Shown: positions 46,891 through 61,096, numbered from the stretch's first letter. The stretch: 64,000 nucleotides of DNA from Istiophorus platypterus (GCA_016859345.1 CM029118.1:26602501-26666500), one strand, 5' to 3'. Notes: generated by a model not told the origin, from the sequence alone. Made by a program: numbers and translations.

Positions 46891-46912
46891 TTTTGTTTTG
46901 TTTTGTTTTGTT
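46891..46912. repeat. (TTTTG)n short array
   Basis: Four to five TTTTG units. Confidence 0.85.
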
Positions 46913-49900
46913 TTTATAATACAAGCGATATCGTAAGGGAAATGATCAGTCTATGCAACAGCTAATTATTTCCACCTTGAAACTGCAGTGTACCAGTGAC
47001 GGTCTCAGAAGCACAGATTCAGACAGCCTGCGTTTCATACCTTACATACCTAAGGAACCAGTCCTGTCAAGTCTGTGGATCGAGCAAAAGAAACATGAGG
47101 GCTCCAGCGCACAGTGCACTTGACAGCACTGAGAGTGAGTGTTTGCATCAGAACAACCACTACTGCTGTGTCAGCCACTGCCAGTCACAAGCTAACGAGC
47201 TAACAAACAACATAAACAAACAAAAGGTGCTAACTACACTTACTATTCTAATACGTCTGCTAGTCACACAACGGTGCACGAGAGTCGCCGTATCTGAGCC
47301 TAGGTCTGAATGAGACAGAAACATGTATGGCTTCATCCCTCCAGTGCTTCCCCTAACACTAGCCATCTGGATGCTCACTGCTTTTTCACCATATATTCAT
47401 AGATCCAGATCCATTTCTCATCGAGGAAGTAAATGTAAATGTGCTTCAAGCCCCTAATAGTTTTTTTTTTTTCACTTAAGCATTACCATGCTTAATAAAA
47501 TATGAACCATAGCAGAGTATTTCGAAATACTTTAAAACATACCTGAAGTGGAATTTTAAATGTGAGGAGGGTTTTACAGTGAACCTAATGTGAAAAAATA
47601 TGATCTCTCTTCCTTGCTCCTGTCAGTACTGGGCAGCATTTTGGATCATCTGGAGAGTATTGAGAGATCTGTTGGTGCAGCATGATTGTTGGTGCAGCCC
47701 TGCCATTGTGATCCAGCCAAAACATCAAATTATCAACATCTCTAAATCTCCCAATGTAACATCTTTTACTTTTTAATCTTTAAAGACAAAAAGAAATGTA
47801 AAAATGACAGTAGTTGGACATAGTTTAACTATATCTTGACCAATAGTGGTTTATCTTTTCACCCAGGACAGTCTTTGCTCACTCGAATCGTAATTTGTCA
47901 TTTGTTCCATTTCTTTTGGCACATAAAAGGTAGTTTAAACAATGCAGTGTATTACTCACTTAGTTTTAGAAGGGGTGGTGGGTGGATTTTTTAAATTTTG
48001 GAAAGAACCATGCTATTGCTGTTTCTCCTAAAAGTCGCCTGGCTTTAGCCCCATACTTAAGGTACAGACATGAGAGGAGTATTCTCTCTCAACAAGACTG
48101 CTGAGTCAATTATATGTGTTACACTGTAAACTCTTTGTGGTGTAGGGATTTTTTTTGTTGTGATACCACTGTTGCCACTGTTTTTAATGATGTGTTTTTA
48201 TTGGCTTACTGGATGTGATTTTTTTTGTTCAGACTGGCTGCTGAGTTGAACATGATGATACGGATGGTCCAAGCCACAGTCGGTCTCTATGGGGGCTTGT
48301 AAGCTCAGAACATTTTACCACTGATGTTGCCATCTCGCAATCAGTCCCACTGAATCCTCTGAAGACCCTGAAGCTTGTCCCTGTTACCATAGCAGTCAGC
48401 ACATGTGGTCAAGGGCGATGATGTTGTTTGATTTGATGAGCAAAAATGACTGAATAGCCTTTGGCTTCAACGAAAGAATAAAATATTACACAGCCATAGT
48501 CACCTACAACATACTGTTGTTTTAATCTGGTTGATCACCTGTCAGGATCCATTTCACTGATATTGGAGCTTCAGCCAAGACTGAAAAACACTGTGTGTTG
48601 GATGTTTACTGTCACAGTAGGACAAGTTATTGCTTGCATTGTCTTGGACCTTCATTACAGTCTCATCTCTTCCTGACTGAAGTATGCCAACTCATTCCCT
48701 GTTCACTGATCCTTCCCAGGCCTGTCCACTCCTATCACATCTCCTGTAGAAGAGGGGAGCACACTGTCTGATGAGCACACAATCACAAAGGCCTCCCTTC
48801 AACATATATCTCAGTCGTGCCACTCACAAAACAGATGTTAATACCTGTAGCTCGCTAAACAACAGCTGCTGAAGCCAACAAACTTACATGTTTTGTGTTT
48901 GCCATATTGCAGCCGCCAATTCAATGTGCTGATCAGCATGAAAACCACAAAGCTGTACTAAATATGTGCAGCATATTCAGCCTCATGAGGACAGTCCAGT
49001 GTTACAAACCACTGGCCCTGTATTTCTTTTTACAGAGTTATTCTAAAATATGTGCTGTTTCATAGCTCTGAATCAGCCAGCTGCTCTGGTTGAATCTTTT
49101 AGCCTCAAGTCAAATCATCACTGCTCATTGCTTCACTTTTCTCACATTATGTCAGCCGTGTCAGATGATGACTGAGATATTAGCCTGGATTCATTCATGT
49201 GCCTGCATTAACTTAGCTGCTGTAAGCCTCAGTGAATTTCGTGGCCAGAGGGGTAGAGACTGAGATAGCGGTTAGGCTGGAGGGTCCATTTCGCCACATG
49301 GATTCAAACTTATCTGTCACTGTTAGTTGACCATCTAGTTCCCCTTACTGTGATAAAACTACAATAGGACAAATGTACATGTACCAAAGTAAAGGGTTCA
49401 CTACCTACTGTCTTGTGCTGGTACATTTAACAGCGAGTCTTTAATACTAACAGTTCAGTGTATCATGAGTTGCTTGCTGTGGAGTTGCTTGAGGAGCAGT
49501 GGGGCAGAGGAACACAGGTTTTTCTGATCATGTCATTACAAAGTTAATACTTTGATTTTCTGCGCAATTTTTACATGATCCTGTGGTTCCATTTTCAGGA
49601 AGTAAACATCACCTTTTCAGTTGCTTTACATTCAGAAAAAGGAGTCTCTTAACACTCTTGTTTTACTTGTGTCTGCTAAAGTGTCACTTTGGAGCCAAAC
49701 CACTCTGCTTTTTAAGGATCTCAAGTATTGGTAGATTTGTTTGGTGGTTCTTATCACTGCAGTTCAACCACTCTAACATGTAAGCTAATGCAGTTTTCTC
49801 TGTAAATGCAGGTACAGATAAAGTGCAGAGATAGCTGTAAATCATTAAGGGCACATTAGACTGTACACTAAGCCCTGTCTTTCCAGGAGCAGGGAGGTAC

Positions 49901-52765
49901 AATAAGTAGTAACTGTTTTTTTTTTTTTTTCATATCAAAGTAACATTAAACACATCTATAGTGACCTTTTCAAATATGCCAACACTTTCAGGAAATTGAC
50001 TGCACTTTATGCAGAGTTATTCTGCAGTGTAAACCTGGAGAAGTTCAAAGCATTCTAACCTACTTCTCAAGTGAAATAATATTGATTCAGTCAAATCATA
50101 TTATTTATTTTTTAGCAAAGCAATTTTCTTTTATGCTTATTTCTATTATAAAATGAATATTAGTGTTTCTGTCACAAGTAACAAAGGAACCAAAAAGCTG
50201 GCCACAAAAGCCAGAGTTTAGAAACAACAAATGCGACCTTATCTTAGAATCAGAGGCGAGGTTAGGAGGAAGAGTGGGGAAAAGGGCAAGTAGCTGACAG
50301 AAATGGGTAGGATGGCAGGATAGGGAATTTTGAGAGAGTTAAGAGGTGGATTGATGCGGTATTGGACTTTTCATGGGATTTGTAATCTTAAGAAAAATAT
50401 CAAAGACCTTGTCCTTTGAGGCTAACAATATATTGGAGCAGCATGTGATGGCTGTGCAAAACAACACAACTGACAAATACTGATTACGCGTTAAGAATAA
50501 GGACCAAACAAGTTTGACCTAATGATTACCAGTTACATCTAAACCTGGTTAAGAATGTGTCAAATTGTCATGGTTTGTGTGCACAGCCATAAAATACAAA
50601 TTGAAGAGGGCGTTGCATAAATTCTACAGTTAGGCAGAATAACTGCATCAGAAACTGCTTCACCGGAACTGTATGTTTTCATGTAAATTGCTGACTTGAA
50701 AGCAGGTCTCTTTCACATGGTTTTAGAGTCCTGGTAAGATACACCTGGGACAGAGGCCCCTCAGTAATACCCCTCAACTTTGTTTTTGGTACAAGCAATT
50801 TTCAGTGCATGGTTGCACAGATGATTGGTCAACCCACTAATGGCTCTATTAGTTGATGTATTTGTAAAATCACTGTTATAGGAAAAAAGTTATGAGGGTT
50901 AGATATACTGAAATTAAGTAATCTTAGCTAGTCATTTAGTCAGACAACAAAAGAGAAAGCCACAGTGACTGTGGCCAATTAATACAACAGTTTCTCTTCT
51001 GCAACCAGGGTTTGCCTTTTTATCTGAGTTTTTGGAATTATTACACTTGCAAAAGAACTATCTCTGCACCTGATTAGGCTACACATGGCTACCTGACTGA
51101 TGGTAAATGCTGAGGTCCCCCAAGCATTTTCCCCTGTGAATGGAGAATATCACAAGAGTACTTTGTATTTATTGAATCTCCTGTGTCTCTCCACTCACTC
51201 TATCACTATGAAGCTTGTTTAGTGTTGAAAATGTAAAATGGATTCTTGCGAGGCAAGAAAGGAGGATAAACTTTAAGAACCCCCTCAAATCAGGATTATT
51301 CATTTCATGGTTAATCAGGTAGGCTGTTTTTTTTCTCCTGCTGACTGGGGAAGAGATTTGGGGTCTTTAATCTCATTCTACACTCACTTTACTAATATAA
51401 ATTTCACCATCTATCTTGTTAAAACAGAAACTCAATACCATGTTTGTGCAGAGAGTGTATTATTTTAGTTAACTATAACTGTAATTGATAATTCTTATTC
51501 AGTGCACTAATGTTGAAAAAGGAACAAAAGACTTTGATAACTTAATATTTATGCACAGGTGTAAAAGAAACCTTTAACGAAAAACAAAAACTTGCAGTTA
51601 CTAAAGAATAAAGGGGGCTTAGCACCTCCCTGTGCGAGGGATTTGTACAGAAGGTCCAACTGACTCATTTAATTGATTAGTGTACACTAAACTACGCAGC
51701 CAGATGTGAAAAAAACAGTTTGTAATGGGATACGGCATAGCAGCCAATACACTGATTGACAATCTATTACTATAGTATCGAAGGTATGGTGAAATTGCCA
51801 ATGTTAAGTTAAAGGAAGTAGCTAAAATTTGAATGGTGTCCAAAGATCCTGAATGAACTTTATACTGAACATAACAAACCATCAAATATTACAGATTACT
51901 GAACTCTCATATTCAGAGAAGTGTGAGCTTCAGGACAATGATCACTTTTGATATATAAAGCTATTATGTGGACAATAAACCCAAGTGTGTTCTTCACAGT
52001 TTACAGAAAAAAAACATACATGTACAGTGGAAAACAGGGGGACCCATCCCACCCTATCTAAAAGGCATAATTTACATGTACTATATTTATAGTGATGATA
52101 AGCTGGAACAATGTTATTTTTCCATATTTGCATAAATCGTCACACTGGAGTTGCTTCCTGGAGTTCATGCTGCTGCATACAATCACAGCATCACCATATG
52201 CTTTGCCTCCATTTGCGACACTAAAATAATGTTCAGGGTTTTGTTTTTTTTTTTTTATTCAATATCACATTCTAGTGTTTTTGAAAGAATACAAAAAACT
52301 TGCAAGAAATAAAATGGAAAACAGATTCACTGCCAGCAAGGCTCTTCATTCTATTTAGATTACTGAGAGATGTTGATTGGGATTTTGAAGTTTATTCACC
52401 ACAAATTGCTAATAACAACATGGCCAAAAACAACAGAGAAACAAAAAAAATCTCTGCATTAGACCGACTTCTTGTTCATCCTGTTACTCTCTTTTGACGC
52501 CTAGAGCAGTAAAGGGAGTCAGTATGGTTCAATGCGTTGATCATAGGCAGTATCACAGGAGAACTGGCTGTGGCCAATATCCATTGTCTCCTCCTCTCAA
52601 GGCAAAATCAACCCTCTGACTACTTGGACGTTTAGTTCCTTCCTTTGTACAATGTTTTTTTAAAAATGTACAACTCCATTGTTGTGCCTCCTTCCACTCA
52701 TAGTGCGATAATTATGTTTTCTTTAGTTTACTATCACACTAAAAAAAAGAAAGATTGTGTTTTGA
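46913..52765. other. Long intergenic stretch, no gene recognised
   Basis: All open frames are short (66-105 codons), without domains, splice support or promoter context. Moderately AT-rich; low-complexity T and A runs at 47461, 49920 and 52243. Confidence 0.5.
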
Positions 52766-52769
52766 TACC

Positions 52770-53030
52770 TTAGAATGAGCCCCTCATATCTACATATGCC
52801 CTCTTCTACAGGGCCCGCCATCTTACACCGCCATGTTTCTACATAAGCCCAAAACAGAGAAATCAAACACTAACTCTATAACGGCCCTTTCATGTCTTTA
52901 TGGTCCCTGGAGGCCACCCTAAGTTCTCCTACACACTTGGAAAGGGAGCGATGAGGGGAGCAGGATTCAGTTGGTAACAATCTGCAACCTCATCTCTAGA
53001 TGCCACTAAAGCCTATGACTGGTCCTTCAA
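52770..53030 (+). repeat. Teleost interspersed repeat (CCGCCATGTTTCTAC type)
   Basis: The series 'gaatgagcccctcatatctac', 'caccgccatgtttctac', 'aaaccctaac/aaacactaac', 'ggaggccaccctaagttct', 'attcagttggtaacaatc' and 'tagatgccactaaa' matches an abundant ~250-bp percomorph repeat I know by sequence pattern. No coding content. Confidence 0.6.
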
Positions 53031-56000
53031 TTAAACAATCGCAGTTTCCTCCACTATTAACGTGAACATGTGTAATATGTATCATTATAATAAACACCTA
53101 AGTTTCCCTAAAGAAAAATACTGAACAATTCAACTCTAAGCAAAACAAACATTTAGTTTTCACCTTACAGGATGTCTATGATTGGACAACTTGAAACTGC
53201 ACTTGGAAAATTCTGCCATTTGCCAGGAGTTTTTCTAGGATAGACTGATGGACAGACTGCCACTTTCCAAACATAACAAAACGCGCCCGATAGCACTAAA
53301 GCTCATGAATAAACAAATTATATCAGTAAAAGGAAAGAGCTGTTGGGGAGGGTTATTGGTTGCCATCGCTGTGAAGTTGCCAGGCATCCTGTGGAGACTC
53401 CTAGAAGCCACTGCTCCTGAGAAAGCAGTATTCCTGTACATATGCAGGAGCAAAAAAATGAAAAAATAGCACACTGAGCACACAGTGTGGACACAGTGTG
53501 AACTGATTTAGTATGAAGAGCGGTATTTACTGATGTAGTGTATGTTGTAGTTAACTACAGCCCTTATTTCAGACATCTATCCATTATTTTCTGAGAGAGC
53601 AAGGCTAGCTGTATCTCCATGTTTCTTTGTGCTAATCTAGGCTAACCAGGGGATGTCTACATCTTCTTCCTAAGGATACAGAAACAAATTACAAAAAAAA
53701 AGAATAATTATCTTTTCTGCTAACTCCTGCCAACTTAAACACGCATTGATAGAATTTTTGGCCACTCTGGGTTAGCCCAACAAGCTGCTGCTCTCCTCTC
53801 TGGGTTCATCACCATGAGACCATCTGCATGTCACACATAGTCACCTGATTAGTGAGAATATTGATTAAAGCTAGTTTAAGGGTTTCCTTTTCCACAAGGG
53901 AGTCAAACATTGGCATGACACTGGATTCTGATATTGACACACAATATGCAGTATGGTCAGATTCGATCCAGAGACATCCATTTATCAGAATGTTGCTAAA
54001 ATACCTCGTAAGCTGCCACATTCCTCAAAAATGTTTTGTTTTATAGGAATCAAACATTCTTGTTTGGACAAATGGAATAGACAGCATACCAATGGTATAC
54101 AGGATATTTAACAGGAGCGAGTCAAAACGATCCATTTTTTAACGACAAATAAGCCTGAAAAGGTTTTAATAAGTCACTGAATTATGAACTGATGAATAAT
54201 ATTTACATGATTATGATGGTCTCACTTTGATCATACCCGTGAATCCACCGTGAATCCATCTACCCCAAGAAGACCATCCATCATTCAGCTGGCAGCTAAC
54301 TGTGATCTTAATATAACATGAACACGGTGTTTTCTTTGAAACCACACAGACTCGACATGCCTAATGATTCTTTTCCCCATGCATGAAGATGGTGACTTCA
54401 GCTATTAATAACATGGTTGATACTTCAAGCTTACACCACATTACATATAAAAAATGGGTAATACTCACAAAAATATTAGAAAAAAGAGCATTGAATTGCA
54501 ACCCACACACATACACACACACACACCTTTGTAGTGAATTTAAAAAAAAAAAAAATCAAAAAGAAAGTCAACATATGGCAATTTGCTGGTGGGATTACTT
54601 CCTTATTTAAAATGCTAATTCTATATTGTTTATTAACAATGGAGTGCTATCAGAGTGGATGGTTTATTGGGGATTTTATGTAAATTATGTGGCAAGATGG
54701 AACTGTACTAGTAATTAAAAGAACAGGGCCTCAGTGTGCTTGTGTGCTCCTGACAGGTATGTATGAGTGGATGAGGTAGATGAGGGAGCAACTACATGCA
54801 ATATGGCTGCCGGTGAGTTCTGCAGCTTGAATTTTGCTTATCAGTGTTTCCTTTCTGTTAATAGATGAAAGGGCTGGGTAGGATTAAAGAAAGCTTTGAA
54901 AATGTTTCAGTAAGGAGATGTCACTTGACGCTGACACGAAATGTCAAAGTGTGGGAGGGGGAAATTGGTTTTTGGGGGCTGGTTTTTGTCCCCATCAGAT
55001 GTGGAGACATGGATGTCTGTTTGGAGGTTGGTATGCAAAAGGTCAGGGAGAAAGTTATGTCACATAAATTTTGGGCGATGTTGCTGTCCTACCAACAACT
55101 ACTATTCAGCTCCTCTCTAACAAGGCATCCAAACTGCTCATGCTTATTTAGTGAAATCTCCTTATAAGACCACAGCTGAATGTAAACTGGTTTTGTTTGA
55201 CATCTGGTAGCTGCTCAGTAAAACCAGTCTCCCGAATCAGTGAAGTCGATGTATAAACTATATAATATTGCAGTATAACATAGTACAATATGCTGATGGA
55301 TGGGAAGGATGAGTTTCTCATATCCTCCTCCAGTCTCTCAGGGAATTTGTGACCTCCTGTCATCTCTAGACCAGAATAAGACAAGAAAGCTTAATGACCT
55401 TAGTGGGGGAGATGCAGATAGTAGTACAGAGCATGAGCATACAGTGCAGTACTAAGACGAAGTAGAGGGACAGAACTATCAGGTACTTTGCTGCCATCAA
55501 GTGGCACAAAGTCCAAATGCAATACAACACCTAAAAATGTAATGGGCGTAATGCAGTATGTTGTAATAGTAGTAAATATAGTGATAGTCTTTCCTCCAGA
55601 GACGGTTTGTGGACTGACAGAGCCTGTGCATCTATTAGACTGTTTAACAAATTATTCAGATCAGAAGTTTGAGAAATATTGCTGCTGTTATCATGTGCTG
55701 CGCATTAGATCATATAACTTCAAGATGTTTGGCTAATTTAATCCTTTTGCTGTATGTATTTCTCAAATTATTTAAATAAATGCACATGTGGACTCTACCA
55801 TGTTACAACTTAGTGGACTCAGTACAGCAATGCTGCTTTCATGGTTGAATAAGCTCTATTTACTTTATATTGTCTGTTCCGTGTAATAGTACATGTTTGT
55901 TTCATGTAGGTGTGGAGTATTTGCATAATTAGTATATATACTGCATACTGTTAGACATATTCTTTGACGAATAAATCATTACTTGAGTATATATTCTCCT

Positions 56001-56680
56001 CCTCCATCTTTTAATCAAGCTACCCATTGACAGTTCATTAATTTAAGCAGCTATAATTAAGGATTCTGTATCACACAGGAGGTCATAAGACAAGGCCCCC
56101 GTAACCAATACCTTCTCTGTCACTTCTCAGCCTTGTGCCAGCAGGTATGTTTTCATCTTGCCTTACATGGTTCTCCCCAAAGCTTTGACAAATGAAAATA
56201 ACTATTTATTTATCCAGGGAAGCTTTACTGAGAACATTTCTCCCTTTCCTGTGAAGTTCACTGCTCACACTCACACAGTTACATGATTTCAGGTGAGGTG
56301 GCTGCCCAGTTCTATCTCATACTGATCTGAAGAAGCTGGGGCAAAAGTTCTCCAACCTTCAGACCACCAGTGCCCCAAAATAAAACAACAATAAACACTG
56401 TTACCAGTCAACATTGATCAGCGCGTGAAGAAGCAATAATCGCCTGTGAAGTTTCCAACATATGGAGAACATTTCACTATAGAATTTTAAACTCTGCATT
56501 TGGGCTGCTTGATACCTGAAATGTGACAAATGGATTGTATTTTCATTAGGATTTTGTAAACTATGTGCATGATTGGCCTCTGTTATAAAAAGCCCCTAAA
56601 ATTAGCACCTCATTAAATACATACAGTATTGAAATTCTACCTATAAATGAATACATTGGTAAAAAAAATCCATTGTATTT
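53031..56680. other. Intergenic, no gene recognised
   Basis: Contains short repeat-like pieces (about 53570-53660) and small open frames, none with a recognisable domain. Confidence 0.45.
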
Positions 56681-56689
56681 GGAATAATG

Positions 56690-56850
56690 ATAAGATATAA
56701 TTATACTCATAGATGCTTTTTTAGTACAGTGAGTACTTTTACTGGTATTACTTCAAATGCATTTAGAGGATAATACTTGTGTACTTTTACTTAATTCTAA
56801 TTTTTGAATGTTGGGCTTGTACTTGTGATGGAGAATCTTTACTTTGCGGA
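56690..56850. repeat. Teleost repeat fragment (GTACTTTTACTTAA type)
   Basis: 'agtacttttactggtattac', 'acttgtgtacttttactta' and 'ggagaatctttactttgcgg' are typical of a very common fish repeat. Confidence 0.5.
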
Positions 56851-57666
56851 ATTCATTTACTGCACAGTACAGAGGTTAGAAGCTGCTTTCTGTCTTTCTG
56901 CTGTGTACTGGAGGAGGGTCCCCTATATGCATTAGAGACCCTGTAGGAAATTTTCTCACTTCCTGGCACAGATACAGTAGTTGGCAGGCAGGCAGCCAAG
57001 GTGAAGATGAAAGCAGATGGGAAGACCACGCAAAGGCTGCTTCTCACTGGGCTAAAGAGTAAAAAAAACTAAAAAAAATCTGTTTAAACCCCACATTTCA
57101 TCCAAGGTGCATGGACCAAACAAAACCTCAAAGTGATCTATAATTGACCTACTCATTCACCCAATTTCTAAATCATGATATGTTTAATGAAAACATTATC
57201 TTTAAGATGAAAAATCTATTGTCAGATTGTAAGATGTGGTAAAACATCAGATGAATCCCCACATTTTCACCAATCGACTCATCAAATTTGCACTGGGCTT
57301 GGGGTCTGAGAACCTATTTCAGCATTGAACTAAAGGGAAAGTGCTACTGTTTCTTACTTTACAATGGTTTGTACCATTAGAAAATGGAAGAATTGTATTC
57401 TTGTGGTCTGTAGGTACCTACTAAGATTTGAATGTCTCTGTTCATGAGTGCATATGTACTAGTTGCAGCAAAAGACAAAAATCAGTCATTATTTTTCTCT
57501 GACTTTATTTGAAAAGTTGATTGTTTTGATGCTTCTTGACTTCTTGAAAAAAATATATCAAATGAATATTATAAGGCATATGGTAATAGAACTAGAAACC
57601 ATTGACCTGATGTGATATACTTATTAAAGATGATGGTTGATTAGTGATAACTGGAAAAAGTGATTG

Positions 57667-57672
57667 TTTATT
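57667..57672 (-). terminator. Poly(A) signal of hatching-enzyme copy 1
   Basis: TTTATT on plus (AATAAA on minus), about 40 nt beyond the TAA of copy 1. Confidence 0.7.
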
Positions 57673-57709
57673 ACATGAAAAATGATAACTTTGATCAGAA
57701 GCATCGTTG

Positions 57710-58495
57710 TTAGCAGCCGTAGAGCATGTTGATCCTCATGATGTCCCAGTAGGACATGCCCTGCCTCTGGCCGATCTGGACGTTGGGGTCAGGGATGGGG
57801 GTGATGGAGTCCCTGCCGTACTGGATGGAGAAGGCTGTTTTTCCATAGTGCATGATGGAGGAGTAGTCGTAGGGAGTGTTCAGGTTGTTGGTGGACTGCT
57901 TGTAGAAGTTGTAGGCCATCTGTGGGTCGATGTTCTCCCAGTTGATCCTGACGTAGTAGTCGCGGTCGCTCCTGGTCTGCTCGTGCTGGAAGCCCAGAGC
58001 GTGGTTGATCTCGTGCTGGATGATGCCGTGGTAGAGGCAGCCCTGCCTGTTGAGAGAGAGCACCTGTCTGCCTCCCTCTCTGCCCAGAGAGGAGAAGCAT
58101 CCGGCTCTGTTCTCGATGCTGATGTAGTCGTACTCGTTCTGACGGGGGACGAAGCGGATGCAGGTACTGCTGTGGAAGGACTTCATGGCGCTGTCGATCT
58201 TCTGCCACTCCCAGCTGCTGAACTCACCGCTCACGGTGAAGGGGATCATCACCAAGCCATTGGAGGCTTTCTTCCACAGGCAGCTCTGGGACCAGCACAC
58301 CATGGCGTTTCTGGTTCTGGGAGCCAGCAGGTCTCCTTCCAGCAGGATCTCGTCGGTAGCGTTGTTGGAAGTCAGAATCCTGGTGGTGATGTCGATGGTG
58401 TCTGGGGCTTCCTCTTCGCCTCCTTCCTCCTGGAGGGGATGAGCCCGAGAGAGGCCGAGCAGGAGCAGCAGCAGCAGGCTAGCGGAGGGAGTCAT
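57710..58495 (-). CDS. hce: High choriolytic (hatching) enzyme, astacin family, intronless, copy 1
   Basis: Secreted zinc metalloprotease that swells and digests the egg envelope at hatching. Single exon, 261 aa. Signal peptide 1-18 (MTPSASLLLLLLLGLSRA). Acidic propeptide with LEGD at 52-55, equivalent to the family's FxGD motif whose Asp masks the zinc. The mature enzyme probably starts at Asn63 (NAMVCWSQSC). The catalytic zinc site is HEINHALGFQH (His161, Glu162, His165, His171), followed by E-Q-T-R-S-D-R-D-Y-Y; the Met-turn is SIMHYG (Met215, Tyr217). Six mature cysteines (67, 72, 112, 133, 153, 261), including the extra N-terminal pair typical of fish hatching enzymes. TATA box at 58584-58577. 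No introns, as known for HCE genes of euteleosts. The HCE rather than LCE assignment rests on sequence feel and intronless structure. Confidence 0.93.
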   Translation of the reverse strand: MTPSASLLLLLLLGLSRAHPLQEEGGEEEAPDTIDITTRILTSNNATDEILLEGDLLAPRTRNAMVCWSQSCLWKKASNGLVMIPFTVSGEFSSWEWQKIDSAMKSFHSSTCIRFVPRQNEYDYISIENRAGCFSSLGREGGRQVLSLNRQGCLYHGIIQHEINHALGFQHEQTRSDRDYYVRINWENIDPQMAYNFYKQSTNNLNTPYDYSSIMHYGKTAFSIQYGRDSITPIPDPNVQIGQRQGMSYWDIMRINMLYGC

Positions 58496-58576
58496 CGTCG
58501 GGTTCGGTCAGGAGGCTGTGGAGCTTCTGTGGAGAGACTCCTCGGAGCTTGACTTGTGGCTGGGTGCAGTCCAGGG

Positions 58577-58584
58577 TCTTTATA
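58577..58584 (-). promoter_or_regulatory. TATA box of hatching-enzyme copy 1
   Basis: TATAAAGA on minus, 82 nt upstream of the ATG. Implies a short 5'UTR of about 50-60 nt, fitting a strongly and transiently expressed gland gene. Confidence 0.8.
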
Positions 58585-59329
58585 CGCTCCTCTACAGGTG
58601 TGTCTGCAGGAGGATTATGGGCTGGGGTCAGTGCTCCTAGGCCTAAATAAACCTCTGGAGGGAGGACTCCACAGACAAACCCATTGTTTCAACATGGCTT
58701 GTTATCTCTGATCATTCGATGGATGAACACAGTTTTCAGCAGTAGGGTTTTTTTTTATTTATTAAAGCTAAACATTTTACATGATTTTCCATCAAACAGA
58801 TCTCATATTATTGTAGAGAAACCACACTTGATGTATGCACAGTGATTTACAGTATGTCTTTCTCTATCGGCGACTCATGCTGGTATTGATATGAGCAGAT
58901 AGAGCACTCGGAACGGATACACACAGCATCTGAATGTTTGTGGTAGTAGTTGCTTTTTCCCATGTTATTGACACAAACTTCAAACTTCTTCTTGTCAGAG
59001 TCCAAACTCAGTCAAATCCAGAACGTGCTGACACAATCCACACTCTGCTACAACCAAAGCAAACCCTTTCTTTACAGTAGTGGGAGGATCTTTGGTGTTA
59101 GTTGAGAAAAATGGTTCATAAATCTTGTTGGAATAATGGGAAAAAAAAAAAAAAAACAAAACCACAAACACTCAGTCGTCATCACAGTCAGACTTTTTAA
59201 TTAGCATCAGAGTAGATGAAGAGATTGCTGTCTGTTCAGTTTCAGTTTAAAATCGAATTGCTAGTAGCCAAAGCATCATGACTTTTCACAAGATTAAGAG
59301 TCTACAGCTTTGCTAACAGCTCTGTGAGG

Positions 59330-59690
59330 CTGTACTCAGGCACCGCGATGCTTTGAGCTAACTGCTAATGTCAAACTGCTAACATGGTCAGAACAACAGG
59401 GCTAACATCCTAATGCTTGACTTGTGTAATGTGAACCATATTCACAGGTATAACCTAGCGTGTGGAGATATTTCACAAGATAAGGCTAAGATTTGACCTG
59501 CTGGTGGTGCTAACGTTAAAAGTCAGGGAATGACTGAAGTCTTAAGGGCTCGTCCTCTTGTGGCCATGAATGTCTCTACAGAATTTCACGGCTACCCTTC
59601 CAATTGTTGTTGAGATATTTCAGTCTGGACCAAAGTAATGGCCGACCAACCAACCGACAGACCAGCATTGCCACCCCTGGAGCTGTTCTT
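59330..59690 (+). repeat. Abundant teleost interspersed repeat inside duplication copy 1
   Basis: Contains 'gctaactgctaatgtcaaac', 'tttgacctgctggtggtgct', 'aatttcacggctaccc' and 'gttgagatatttcagtctgg', then 'gaccaaccaaccgacagacc'. I recognise this as one of the commonest percomorph repeats. Confidence 0.65.
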
Positions 59691-60106
59691 TGCCTGGCTA
59701 AAACATCCAGAAGGTCATTTAACAACACCGCTGTTCTCAGTGTATTTCCAGAAACCTCAAAGAGTCATCTAAGCATCTGGATGGAAAAACTTGTGTATTC
59801 TACCTGAAAAAAGAACACTGGGTTTTATTGCTTTTGAAAAGTCAGAGGCTCTGTGAGTCTTAGACTGGTGCTAATAGCCGGTGGGATTCATCCTCACTAA
59901 TGTATATCAGTTTTCACCAGATTAGTTATTCGGTGCAGGATATCGCTTGACTGATGTTTTGCAGGTGTCGTTTTTACCCCAGTCAACCAATGCAGGAACC
60001 TGTAACCTGTGTGACTTGATGGTAGATGGGAAAATGATGAGCTGTATTTAGGGATCCTCTCAAAAGTTCATGCAAAATGTTCAAGAGAGCTTTTCAGATT
60101 CAGTCA

Positions 60107-60127
60107 TTTTCTTTCTTTCTTTCTTTC
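60107..60127. repeat. (CTTT)n microsatellite, copy 1
   Basis: Short CTTT array, one unit shorter than in copy 2 (63684-63709). Confidence 0.85.
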
Positions 60128-61096
60128 GTTCTTTTTTATGACACTTCAAGCAGACTTTGTTTTAATCAGAGTTGCAGACACATATGTAGAATAGAGACTG
60201 CAGCTTTGCATTACTGCCCAATTAAATAGTCCACTCGTAGGCAGTATTCAATCAAACCACTAGATTTATCATTCAAATATTTAAAGACGTCAGCAATGAG
60301 CAGTCTATTAAAAGGTCCCGTTAATGTAGACTAGACACATGATGATTTTAGAGGCTCCCGTTTCTACACCAGTTTGAGTCTTTGCCAAACAACTAGGCCG
60401 GTTTGTTCTTTTCATTCATTGCAGAAATGGCAGTAACTCGTGTGTGTTCTGTACACTTAAAAATGAAGCTTTTAGCTACATATCTCTTGGGAATTGTATT
60501 ATAGCCCAGTGCTGTCAGTGACAGTCATTTAGCAGTTTAAAATACCTCAGAGCTGGATCAGTATAGTACGAACAGTATACAGTATGTATCACATCCCAGA
60601 ACTTATTTGAAATGCAAAAATGTCACTTTCAAAGCTTATGTGTCAGAAAACCAGAGGGCTGTAAATTCACATGTGTTTTCACATGTTAGGGTAATTTTCC
60701 AAGAATTAGTACATATTTGTATTATTTTGAGGATTAGTTGTTGCACACTGTGAAATATTATTGTTGTAGTACAACCCTGAGTACTTTTTTTTGGATTTGG
60801 GGTATTTTTTGGGGTGCTTTCATCATTTTTAGTCCAGCGTCCGGCTATAAACAAAGAAAAGCAAAAAGACTGCACAGTTAAAAAGATGTTTTTTTTCAGT
60901 CCAGTAAAATCAACCTGGAGGAGATTCCTACTCCCAGTGTTTTGCAGATATTCAGCAATTATCAAATAATCCATCATATTTCTCAGTGACTGCATGTTTT
61001 TGCTAATATGTGCATATGTAAAATCTCTGCAGATATAGAACAGTGGTAGATCAAAACAAAACAAAAATGACACATCGTCAGTGATGTTGCTTTACC

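Noticed and set aside
54865..55167. 100-codon plus-strand open frame in the long intergenic region
   Set aside because: No domain, splice or promoter support; consistent with chance.
57707..58552. 281-codon plus-strand open frame opposite the hatching-enzyme gene (also 61284-62129)
   Set aside because: It is the antisense shadow of a GC-rich coding exon. The Val/Gly/Asp-rich product has no domain, while the minus-strand frame has all astacin motifs.
60636..61073. 145-codon minus-strand open frame between the hatching-enzyme copies
   Set aside because: No recognisable domain or signal peptide, AT-rich codons unlike the neighbouring hce genes, no promoter seen.
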